7,027 bases of DNA from Thermoleophilia bacterium. GTDB lineage: Bacteria; Actinomycetota; Thermoleophilia; Gaiellales; Gaiellaceae. Both the position numbers and the translations under genes were made by a program. Position 1 is the stretch's first letter. Each line of letters opens with the position of its first letter. The DNA lies in assembly GCA_014534415.1 (NCBI GenBank), contig JACVRM010000113.1, positions 1-7,027 of the forward strand. The letters are read 5' to 3'. This document shows positions 1-6,033 of this stretch, one piece after another. The notes under the pieces are model-generated. The model had not been told where the DNA came from, ran no database searches, and saw only the letters and a program-made list of their open reading frames with translations.

Positions 1-59
1 CGCCGAAGGCTGACGCCGCTGGACTGCAGGAGGCGGGCTTCGCCGAAGGCTGACGCCGC
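1..59. repeat. Partial tandem repeat, 40-bp period
   Basis: The 19-base word CGCCGAAGGCTGACGCCGC occurs exactly at 1-19 and again at 41-59, so the period is 40 bp. Similarity continues weakly past the second copy (GGA then GC), and the window begins inside a unit, so the array may extend upstream. The bases at 38-48 form a small inverted repeat (CTTC, loop GCC, GAAG). The tract lies downstream of the stop codon of the minus-strand OB-fold gene, so it is probably intergenic or 3' untranslated. It could be an interspersed intergenic repeat family of this genome. The exact repetition is seen directly; its function is unknown. Confidence 0.6.
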
Positions 60-70
60 CGGAGGGCGGC
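55..70 (-). terminator. GC hairpin after the OB-fold gene, possible terminator
   Basis: GCCGCC (55-60) and GGCGGC (65-70) are perfectly complementary around a 4-base loop (GGAG). The hairpin begins 12 nt beyond the stop codon of the minus-strand gene ending at 83. Position and strength suit a transcription end or an mRNA-stabilising structure. There is no T-tract after it on the minus strand, so it is not a classic intrinsic terminator. T-less hairpins of this kind are often invoked in GC-rich actinobacteria. Confidence 0.3.
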
Positions 71-82
71 CGCGAAGAAGCG

Positions 83-586
83 CTACCCGGAGCCGACGTC
101 CGAGGCGATCACGACCGGCTGCGCTCGGAACTCGGGATAGCCGTCCGCGCCGCCCAGCTCACGGCCGGCGGCTTCGGTGACCTCGTTCGATTCCAGGTCG
201 TAGACCCGGCCGGTCACCTGCACGGTGTCGCCCTCGGACAGGTTGCCGGCGTTCTCCGCGATGACGAGCACCGCGCCCTCGCTGGTCACGTCCGGCTCGC
301 CGACGTTCGACTCGGCAAGCGCGAAGATGCGGCCCTGCTCCCGGATCGCCTGCACCTGCCCCGAGACGGTCACGCGCGTCCCGTTTCGATCAGCCGTGAG
401 GAGGTCCGTGATATTCGAGACACGCGGTGCCGCGTCGTCGCCGTCGTCGTCGGAGTTGCCCGCGATGACGATCGCGGCGATGACGACGACCAGCAGCAGC
501 AGCGCGCCGACCGCGATGAGCGTGACGCGCCTGCGGCTCTCGTCTGCGCGTTCGGGCTCGACGTCGAGACTCGGCGGTTCGGGCAC
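83..586 (-). CDS. Membrane-anchored protein with OB-fold-like extracytoplasmic domain
   Basis: This encodes 167 residues. The start is GTG (586-584), chosen because a strong GGAGGAGG ribosome site lies about 4 nt upstream. Residues 1-20 are acidic and proline-rich and end in three arginines (18-20). Residues 21-43 form one long hydrophobic segment, so the N-terminus should stay inside and the rest should lie outside the membrane. An Asp-rich linker (45-51) leads to a beta-rich region of about 100 residues, with phrases such as GTRVTVSGQV and GDTVQVTGRV that resemble nucleic-acid-binding-type OB folds seen in many secreted bacterial proteins of unknown role. No catalytic residues or CcmE-type haem motif were seen. 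It follows the small membrane-protein gene by 46 bp on the same strand and is probably co-transcribed. The function is not known; the OB-fold assignment is from pattern only. Confidence 0.75.
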   Translation of the reverse strand: MPEPPSLDVEPERADESRRRVTLIAVGALLLLVVVIAAIVIAGNSDDDGDDAAPRVSNITDLLTADRNGTRVTVSGQVQAIREQGRIFALAESNVGEPDVTSEGAVLVIAENAGNLSEGDTVQVTGRVYDLESNEVTEAAGRELGGADGYPEFRAQPVVIASDVGSG

Positions 587-632
587 GCGACCTCCTCCCG
601 GCGTCGTCTTCCCAGCGCTCCGCGACTGGAAA

Positions 633-1022
633 CTAAGCGCGGTGTGTGACGAGCGCGATCACCAGTGCCGCCGCCGTCAGTTGCACCCATGCAGGCACAC
701 CGCCGCGCTTGTGCCACCCGGCGTGCCGGTGCGTCGGAAACAGCTTCCGGCCCCGGAGGCGCCATGGAAGCACGTGTTCGACGTCCGGGATCGAGGCGGC
801 GAGCGCACCGATCGTCGCGGGGTGGAGTGCGCCGCGGCTTCTGGCCACGAATGCGACGGCGAGCGCGCCACTCACCGCCTCGAACCAGGTCGAGGGGATG
901 TCCTCGTGCGGCGTCAGGTCGCCGAGCGCGTGCACGAGCGGGCCGGCGACGAGCGCCCGCGCCCGCGACCCGGCGAGCGCGCCCGCGGCCGCGCCGGTCG
1001 CGACGTGGAGCGAGACGATCAT
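633..1022 (-). CDS. Small membrane protein resembling YdjM/DUF457 metal-dependent hydrolases
   Basis: This encodes 129 residues. The start is ATG at 1022-1020, with AGGGG 8 nt upstream as the ribosome site. The open frame runs further upstream, but that part lies antisense to the transporter gene and looks like low-complexity Arg/Glu shadow sequence. Hydrophobic stretches fall near residues 5-33, 49-60 and 110-126. Conserved-looking polar motifs sit between them: H31xxxD35, HED (39-41), PDVEH (79-83) and PTHRHAGWH (96-104). This His/Asp layout recalls the membrane-bound YdjM/DUF457 family, which is annotated as metal-dependent hydrolase without a proven substrate. It is the first gene of a probable two-gene unit with the OB-fold protein and is divergent from the transporter across 36 bp. 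The family assignment is tentative; that it is a real gene is likely. Confidence 0.7.
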   Translation of the reverse strand: MIVSLHVATGAAAGALAGSRARALVAGPLVHALGDLTPHEDIPSTWFEAVSGALAVAFVARSRGALHPATIGALAASIPDVEHVLPWRLRGRKLFPTHRHAGWHKRGGVPAWVQLTAAALVIALVTHRA

Positions 1023-1052
1023 TGGCGGCACCCCTAGCAGACGGCGTATCCT
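1022..1052 (+). promoter_or_regulatory. Possible promoter for a leaderless transporter mRNA
   Basis: TTGGCG (1022-1027) and TATCCT (1047-1052) are plausible -35 and -10 elements with a 19-bp spacer. Transcription would then begin close to the GTG start at 1059, so the mRNA would be leaderless or nearly so. This fits the absence of a Shine-Dalgarno sequence before 1059. The spacer is longer than ideal and the matches are partial. Confidence 0.25.
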
Positions 1053-1058
1053 CGAGCG

Positions 1059-2534
1059 GTGGGACGTACGGAGGCCGATCGGCGCCGTATGACGCTCGTG
1101 GCGACGATCCTGGGGTCGTCGCTCGCGTTTATCGACGTGACGGTCGTGATCATCGCGCTGCCGACGATCGAACGCGAACTCGACCTGGGCCTCGCCGGCG
1201 AGCAGTGGGTTTACCTGTCGTACTCGCTGGCGCTCGCCGCCCTCTACCTCGTCGCCGGCGCGGTCGGCGACCGCGCCGGGCGGCGCGAGGTGTTCGTCGC
1301 CGGGGTCGTCGGCTTCGCCGCCGCCTCGCTCCTCGCCGCGGCGGCGCCGAACGGCGCCGTGCTCATCGCTGCCCGCGCGCTCCAGGGCGTGGCCGGCGCG
1401 TTCGTGACCACGAACAGCCTGGCGCTCCTCCGCGAGTCGTACGGCAAGGAGGCGGGTCGCGCCATCGGGCTGTGGACGTCGTTCACCGGTGTCGCCACGA
1501 TCGCGGGTCCGCCTCTCGGCGGCGCGCTCGTGGAGTGGGCCTCGTGGCGCTGGATCTTCTTCGTCAACCTGCCCGTCGCGGCCGCGACCGTCTGGTTCGC
1601 GCGCGCGGGACGCTGCCGGCAGCAGGCGGAGGCGCGTGTGGGCAGGCTCGACCTGCCGGGCGCGGCCCTCATCGCTCTCGGGACGGGCTCGCTGACGTAC
1701 GCGCTCGTGGAGGGCGCGGACCAGGGCTTCGGCGACTACTGGTGGCTGCTCGTCGTCTCGGCGGTCGCGCTCGTCGCGTTCCTCGTGGTCGAGCACCGCA
1801 GGCGCGAGCCGATGCTGCCTCTCGGGCTGTTCCGCATCCGCAACTTCGCCGCCGCCAACGCGGCCACGTTCCTCGTCTACGCGGCGATCGGTGCCTGGCT
1901 CGTCTACCTGGTGCTCTACATTCAGTTCCTCGGCTTCTCGCCGTTCGTGACGAGCCTCGTCCTCGCGCCGACGACGCTGGTGATGATCCTGCTCGCGCCG
2001 CGCTTCGGCGCGCTGGCCGACCGGCAGGGACCGCGGCTCTACCTAACGGTCGGGCCGGCGCTCCTCGGCGCCTCGGCGCTCGTGTTCATGGCGGTCGACT
2101 CGAAGACTGAGATCTGGTATTTCGGGCTCGCCTCGCTCGCGCTGTTCTCGTTCGGACTCGCGATGCTCGTCGCGCCGATCACCTCGACCGCGCTGAAGAG
2201 TGCGCCGGAGAGGTACGCCGGCATCGCCTCGGGCATCAACACCACCTTCTCCCGGATCGGGAACCTGCTCGCGGTCGCGGTCGTCGGGCTGGTGGTGACG
2301 GTCGTCTTCGAGGCGAACGGCGGCACCTCCGCCGCCGTGCCGCTCGCGAAGGGCCAGGTCGGCGACGAGCTTCGCAGCGCCTCGATCGACGCCTTCCGTG
2401 CGGGCATGGCGGTCGTCGCCGCGCTCGCGTTCGCAGCGGCCGCGGTCGCGGCGATCGCAGTCTCGAACCGCGAGGCGCGGCAGGAGCAGGAGGCGGAGGT
2501 TACGGCACCCGCGGCGGTGCCAGCCGAAACCTGA
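1059..2534 (+). CDS. MFS multidrug efflux transporter, DHA2 (EmrB/QacA) family
   Basis: This encodes 491 residues, the usual size of 14-helix drug:H+ antiporters of the major facilitator superfamily. These export hydrophobic drugs or metabolites across the inner membrane in exchange for protons. The family signature in helix 1 is clear (IDVTVVIIALP, 25-35, with D26). Motif A follows helix 2 (GDRAGRREVF, 70-79), and motif C lies in helix 5 (G144, then GPPLGG 150-155). Hydrophobic helices continue to about residue 465, ending in a short charged tail. The GTG at 1059 has no ribosome site and may be read leaderless. ATG at 1089 is the alternative, but the GGAGG at 1070 is 14 nt from it, which is too far to be convincing. 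The 3' end overlaps the convergent ATP-grasp gene by 35 bp. The substrate cannot be told; there is no adjacent TetR or MarR regulator in the window. Confidence 0.93.
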   Translation: MGRTEADRRRMTLVATILGSSLAFIDVTVVIIALPTIERELDLGLAGEQWVYLSYSLALAALYLVAGAVGDRAGRREVFVAGVVGFAAASLLAAAAPNGAVLIAARALQGVAGAFVTTNSLALLRESYGKEAGRAIGLWTSFTGVATIAGPPLGGALVEWASWRWIFFVNLPVAAATVWFARAGRCRQQAEARVGRLDLPGAALIALGTGSLTYALVEGADQGFGDYWWLLVVSAVALVAFLVVEHRRREPMLPLGLFRIRNFAAANAATFLVYAAIGAWLVYLVLYIQFLGFSPFVTSLVLAPTTLVMILLAPRFGALADRQGPRLYLTVGPALLGASALVFMAVDSKTEIWYFGLASLALFSFGLAMLVAPITSTALKSAPERYAGIASGINTTFSRIGNLLAVAVVGLVVTVVFEANGGTSAAVPLAKGQVGDELRSASIDAFRAGMAVVAALAFAAAAVAAIAVSNREARQEQEAEVTAPAAVPAET

Positions 2535-3672
2535 GCGTCTCGGCGCGCCGCCGCGCGCGCTCGACCGCCTCCTCGCGGGTCTCACCGGCCTCGTAGACGA
2601 TCGCGAGCCGGTAGCTGCCAGGGTCGTTCGCGTACGAGTCGCTCAGGTTGCGGCCGGCGGGCGCCAGAATCTCGACGTCCGGCCGCCCGCCGGGCGCTTC
2701 CTCGACGAACGCGTCGTCGAAGACGCGGCGTACGTAGCTGACGGCGACGCCGTCCGGCTCGGTCGTGTGCCAGCCCGGGTCGTCACCGCACGCGAGCGCC
2801 AGCAGGGCGCCGTAGCTCGAGCGTCGGTGAACCGCCTGGTACAGCGGCGCGAACTGGGAGGCGAGTCGCGCGTTGACCTCCACGATGCGGGCGGATCCGG
2901 TGTCCGGGACGAAGAACTCCACGTTGAAGAAGCCGCCGTCGAAGCCGAAGGCGGGGAGCAGGCGCCTCGCGACATCCCCGAGCTCGGCCTGCCGCTCGAC
3001 AGGCAGGCGGGACGGATACTCGAAGCGCTCGAAGCTGTCGGTTCCCGGGTACATCACGGAGTCCGTGACGCCGAGCACGACCACTCGGCCGGCGTGCACG
3101 TAGCCCTCGAGCGTGACGAGGTCACCGGAGAGCACCTCCTCGGCGAGCAGGCCCCGTGCGGACAGGTCGAGGCCGGCGAGCGCCGCGATCTGTTCCCAGC
3201 CGGAGGCATAGGCGTCATCTCCTTCGCCGTCCGGCCGTTGCGGAACGTCGCGGACGAGGCGTGCGCGCTGCGAGAGCCGGCCGACCGCCGGCTTGACGAA
3301 CCAGGGCGGCCCGAACGGCGGCGGCTCGGCGGCGACGTCGGCGAAGCGCGGCGTTGCCTCCGGAACGGCGCGCTGCTGGATCCGGCGTGCCGTGGGCTTG
3401 TGCTGGCACGACGCGACAGCGTGCGGAGACGGGCCCGGAAGGCCGCGCCGCTCGGCTACGACGGAGGCGAGCAGCGCCGAACGATCCTTCGTCCCGGCCA
3501 CGCCGTCGGCCGGCACGCTCTCCAGCTCCGCCAGCAGCGCGGCGGCGTCGAACGACGGCAGCGCGTCGAGATCCGGACCCGCGAACCGAACGTCGTACGC
3601 CTCGACGCCCGCGGCGTCCACGAGCGCGACGTCGCGTTGCTGCGGGCAGAGAATGAGAACAGTGCGCCGCAC
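2500..3672 (-). CDS. ATP-grasp carboxylate-amine ligase, divergent from the ergothioneine operon
   Basis: This encodes 390 residues from GTG at 3672-3670. Enzymes of this fold use ATP to activate a carboxylate as an acyl phosphate and join it to an amine or thiol. A pre-ATP-grasp region covers about residues 1-88, with HKPTARR (91-97) as the usual lead-in. Nucleotide-binding elements are FVKP (125-128, K127) and LAEEVLSG (176-183, E178/E179). Metal-binding residues are E252 in FNVEFF (249-254) and E265/N267 in VEVNARL (264-270). The C-terminal part (about 335-385) matches the last subdomain of the family. It resembles ligases of the L-amino-acid/dipeptide ligase type (PF13535-like) rather than glutamine-dependent enzymes. 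It lies 44 bp from egtB, start to start, which suggests shared regulation. AAAGGAG lies 18 nt before the GTG, too far to be a good ribosome site; translation may be leaderless. The substrate is unknown; a link to ergothioneine or gamma-glutamylcysteine is inference. Confidence 0.85.
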   Translation of the reverse strand: MRRTVLILCPQQRDVALVDAAGVEAYDVRFAGPDLDALPSFDAAALLAELESVPADGVAGTKDRSALLASVVAERRGLPGPSPHAVASCQHKPTARRIQQRAVPEATPRFADVAAEPPPFGPPWFVKPAVGRLSQRARLVRDVPQRPDGEGDDAYASGWEQIAALAGLDLSARGLLAEEVLSGDLVTLEGYVHAGRVVVLGVTDSVMYPGTDSFERFEYPSRLPVERQAELGDVARRLLPAFGFDGGFFNVEFFVPDTGSARIVEVNARLASQFAPLYQAVHRRSSYGALLALACGDDPGWHTTEPDGVAVSYVRRVFDDAFVEEAPGGRPDVEILAPAGRNLSDSYANDPGSYRLAIVYEAGETREEAVERARRRAETLRFRLAPPRVP

Positions 3673-3673
3673 G

Positions 3674-3702
3674 TTGTCCGATTGTGCGTGCTCCTTTACA
3701 TT
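3674..3702 (+). promoter_or_regulatory. Probable egtB operon promoter
   Basis: TTGTCC (3674-3679) and TACATT (3697-3702) are separated by exactly 17 bp, the ideal sigma-70-type spacing, and lie in the most AT-rich patch between the divergent genes. The expected start of transcription is near 3708-3710, only 7-9 nt before the GTG at 3717. The mRNA would therefore carry almost no leader, which agrees with the absence of a Shine-Dalgarno sequence. This position also argues against the longer egtB frame starting at 3684, which would lie inside the promoter. Confidence 0.45.
3681..3686 (-). promoter_or_regulatory. Possible -10 element for the ATP-grasp gene
   Basis: Read on the minus strand the hexamer is CACAAT, four of six matches to TATAAT, centred about 12 nt before the GTG start at 3672. 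Transcription from it would begin at or within a few bases of the start codon. No good -35 is visible (CGTCCG at the expected place). It lies inside the spacer of the egtB promoter, so the two promoters would overlap and could interfere. Confidence 0.22.
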
Positions 3703-3716
3703 CCGGACGCCCTACT

Positions 3717-5048
3717 GTGAGCCAGGCTGCATCCCGAGGCACCGCCGCCGCCGCGGCTGCCCAGCTGTCGAAGCGCGAGATCGCCGCCGAGCTGGATGCG
3801 GCCCGTCGCCGCACGCTCGATCTGCTCGCCGCCGTTCCCGACGACGAGCTCCGGCGCCAGCACTCGCCGCTCATGTCGCCGCTCGTCTGGGACCTCGCGC
3901 ACTGCGCGCACTTCGAGGAGCTCTGGCTCGTGCGCTCGCTCGGCGGCCAGGCCGCAGGCGACCGCCGGCTCGACGACCTCTACAACGCGTTCGCGCACGA
4001 ACGCTCCGAACGCGCGGCGCTGGAGCTGCTGACGCCCGAGGAGGCTCGTCGCTACGCCGCCGACGTCCATGCGCGCGCCCTCGCGCTGCTCGAGCGCGTC
4101 GACTTCGACGGCGATCCGCTGCTGCGCGACGGCTTCGTCTACGGGATGGTCGTCCAGCACGAGCACCAGCACGTGGAGACGATGCTCGCGACGCTGCAGC
4201 TGCGCGACGCGCCACACCCGATCGGCCGCGAGCGCTCGCTGCGCTGGCGCGCGCGCGAGCACGCCGAGGTGCTGGTCGAGGCCGGGCCGTTCGTGATGGG
4301 CACGACGGCGAGCGACGAGCCGTGGGCATACGACAACGAGCAGCGCGCGCACGAGCTCGAACTGCCGGCGTTCTGGATCGACACGGTGCCGGTCACGAAT
4401 GCCGCGTACCTCGAGTTCGTCGAGGCGGGCGGCTACGCCGAGTCACGGCACTGGAGCGTGGACGGCTGGCGGTGGCGGGAGGAAGCCGCCGTCGAACACC
4501 CGGAGTTCTGGCGCCGCGAGCCGGACGGCTGGTCTCGGCGACGGTTCGGCCGCTGGGAGGTGCTCCCGCCCGAGGAGCCCGTCCAGCACGTCTGCTGGTT
4601 CGAGGCGGACGCCTACGCGCGGTGGGCGGGTAAGCGCCTGCCGACGGAAGCCGAGTGGGAGAGGGCCGCGTCGTGGAGCCCGGACGGCGTCAAGCGCCGG
4701 TACCCGTGGGGCAACGAGCCGCCCGGGCCCCAGTACGCCAATCTCGGGGCGCGCCGCTTCGGCCCGGCGCCGGTGGGCGCCCACCCGGCTGGCGCGAGCC
4801 CCTGCGGCGCGGAGCAGCTCGTGGGCGACGTCTGGGAATGGACCGCGTCTGACTTCGCGGCGTACCCCGGCTTCGAGGCGTTTCCGTACCGCGAGTACTC
4901 GGAAGTCTTCTTCGCCGCGGGGTACAAGGTGCTGCGCGGCGGCTCCTGGGCGACGCACGCGCGGGCAATCCGTACCACGTTTCGCAACTGGGACCTCCCG
5001 GTTCGGCGTCAGATCTTCGCCGGCTTCCGGTGCGTACGCGATGCCTGA
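3717..5048 (+). CDS. egtB: Hercynine oxygenase EgtB (gamma-glutamyl hercynylcysteine sulfoxide synthase)
   Basis: EgtB is a cytoplasmic non-haem iron enzyme that uses O2 to form the C-S bond between hercynine and a thiol, the central step of ergothioneine synthesis. The product is 443 residues, normal for the family. An N-terminal DinB-like domain (about 17-160) carries the iron ligands H62 (WDLAH, 58-62) and H148/H152 (QHEHQHVE, 147-154). A C-terminal sulfatase-modifying/FGE-type domain (about 185-443) contains GDVWEWT (370-376), RGGSW (407-411) and the ending NWDLPVRRQIF (424-434). By remembered comparison with the mycobacterial enzymes, R96/R99, Y391/Y394 and D426 correspond to gamma-glutamylcysteine-binding and catalytic residues. 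The GTG at 3717 is preferred over GTG at 3684, because the latter lies within the probable promoter and would add 11 non-conserved residues. The 3' end overlaps egtD by 8 nt. Confidence 0.95.
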   Translation: MSQAASRGTAAAAAAQLSKREIAAELDAARRRTLDLLAAVPDDELRRQHSPLMSPLVWDLAHCAHFEELWLVRSLGGQAAGDRRLDDLYNAFAHERSERAALELLTPEEARRYAADVHARALALLERVDFDGDPLLRDGFVYGMVVQHEHQHVETMLATLQLRDAPHPIGRERSLRWRAREHAEVLVEAGPFVMGTTASDEPWAYDNEQRAHELELPAFWIDTVPVTNAAYLEFVEAGGYAESRHWSVDGWRWREEAAVEHPEFWRREPDGWSRRRFGRWEVLPPEEPVQHVCWFEADAYARWAGKRLPTEAEWERAASWSPDGVKRRYPWGNEPPGPQYANLGARRFGPAPVGAHPAGASPCGAEQLVGDVWEWTASDFAAYPGFEAFPYREYSEVFFAAGYKVLRGGSWATHARAIRTTFRNWDLPVRRQIFAGFRCVRDA

Positions 5049-6033
5049 CGGCCTCCCCGCAACGGCGCCGGAGCCGGTCGTCGACGTCCGCTACACCCCC
5101 GCCGAGCGGGCGGCCGCGCTGCGCGCGAGCGCGGTCGCCGGCTTGACCGCCACACCGAAAGAGCTCTCGCCGCAGTGGTTCTACGACCAGCGCGGCTCGC
5201 AGCTCTTCGACGAGATCACCAGGCTGCCGGAGTACTACTTGACCGAGCGGGAGCGCGACATCCTGCGCACGCGCGCCGACGAGCTGGCCGAGCTCACCGG
5301 AGCGAACACGCTCGTCGAGCTCGGCTCGGGGACATCCGAGAAGACGCGCCTGCTGCTCGACGCGCTCGCCGCCGCGGGGCATCTGCGTCGCTTCGCACCG
5401 TTCGACGTCAGCGAGGCAACGCTGCGCGCAAGTGCGGCTGCGATCGTCAACGAGTATCCGGGCATCGAAGTCCACGGCGTCGTCGGTGACTTCGAGCGGC
5501 ATCTGGCGCTCCTTCCCGAGGGCCGGCGCCGCTTGATCGCCTTTCTCGGCAGCACGATCGGAAATCTCGCGCCGGAGTCGCGCGCGCGCTTCCTCTCGGC
5601 GGTGGAGCGGACGCTCGCGCCCGGCGAAGGGCTGCTCCTCGGTGTCGATCTGGTCAAGGACGTCGCGCGGCTCGAGGCCGCCTACAACGACGCAGCGGGA
5701 GTCACGGCCGAGTTCAACCGCAACATTCTGCTCGTTCTGAACCGCGAGCTCGGCGCCGACTTCGAGCCGACGCGCTTCGAGCACGTCGCGAGGTGGGACG
5801 GCGAGCACGAGTGGATCGAGATGCTGCTGCGGTCGACGGTCGACCAGAGCGTGCGCGTTGCGGCTCTTCGACTCGAGGTGAGGTTCACAGCGGGCGAGGA
5901 AATGCGGACCGAGCTGAGCTGTAAGTTCCGGCGCGCCGGCTTCGAGGACGAGCTCGCGGCCGCGGGGCTGGAACTCGTCCGCTGGTGGGCCCACGCGACG
6001 GGCGACTTCGCACTCGTCCTCGCGCGCGCCTGA
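5041..6033 (+). CDS. egtD: L-histidine N-alpha-methyltransferase EgtD
   Basis: EgtD transfers three methyl groups from S-adenosylmethionine to the alpha-amino group of histidine, giving hercynine, the substrate of EgtB. The protein has 330 residues against about 321 in mycobacteria. Visible motifs are FYDQRGSQLFDEI (47-59), PEYYLT (63-68), the SAM site ELGSGTSEKT (93-102), PFDVSE (120-125), GDFERHL (149-155) and GSTIGN (170-175). Histidine-binding positions of the mycobacterial enzyme appear to be kept with a constant offset of 9: Y65, N175, Y215, E291 and S293 (ELSCKF, 291-296). ATG at 5041 is chosen because the family N-terminus fits and because it overlaps the egtB stop codon (5046-5048), implying translational coupling; no strong ribosome site is present. 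The open frame extends much further upstream but only as a shadow of egtB. Confidence 0.96.
   Translation: MPDGLPATAPEPVVDVRYTPAERAAALRASAVAGLTATPKELSPQWFYDQRGSQLFDEITRLPEYYLTERERDILRTRADELAELTGANTLVELGSGTSEKTRLLLDALAAAGHLRRFAPFDVSEATLRASAAAIVNEYPGIEVHGVVGDFERHLALLPEGRRRLIAFLGSTIGNLAPESRARFLSAVERTLAPGEGLLLGVDLVKDVARLEAAYNDAAGVTAEFNRNILLVLNRELGADFEPTRFEHVARWDGEHEWIEMLLRSTVDQSVRVAALRLEVRFTAGEEMRTELSCKFRRAGFEDELAAAGLELVRWWAHATGDFALVLARA

Noticed and set aside
1..60. Possible CRISPR array
   Set aside because: Only two copies are visible, the 21-bp gap and the GC-rich self-similar units do not look like spacers, and no cas genes are near.
633..1796. A 387-residue minus-strand open frame extending the small membrane protein far upstream
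   Set aside because: The part upstream of 1022 is antisense to the transporter and is Arg/Glu/Asp-rich low-complexity sequence with no domain. The ATG at 1022 has a proper ribosome site.
665..2110. Long plus-strand frame (481 residues) overlapping the membrane gene and the transporter
   Set aside because: Arg/Ala/Pro-rich composition typical of off-frame translation of GC-rich coding DNA; it conflicts with the well-supported EmrB-type transporter.
3684..3716. Alternative GTG start for egtB adding 11 residues
   Set aside because: It would lie inside the best promoter match, has no ribosome site, and the extra residues are not part of the EgtB fold.
2398..3720. Plus-strand frame of 440 residues antisense to the ATP-grasp gene
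   Set aside because: Composition is that of a shadow frame; the opposite strand carries clear ATP-grasp motifs.
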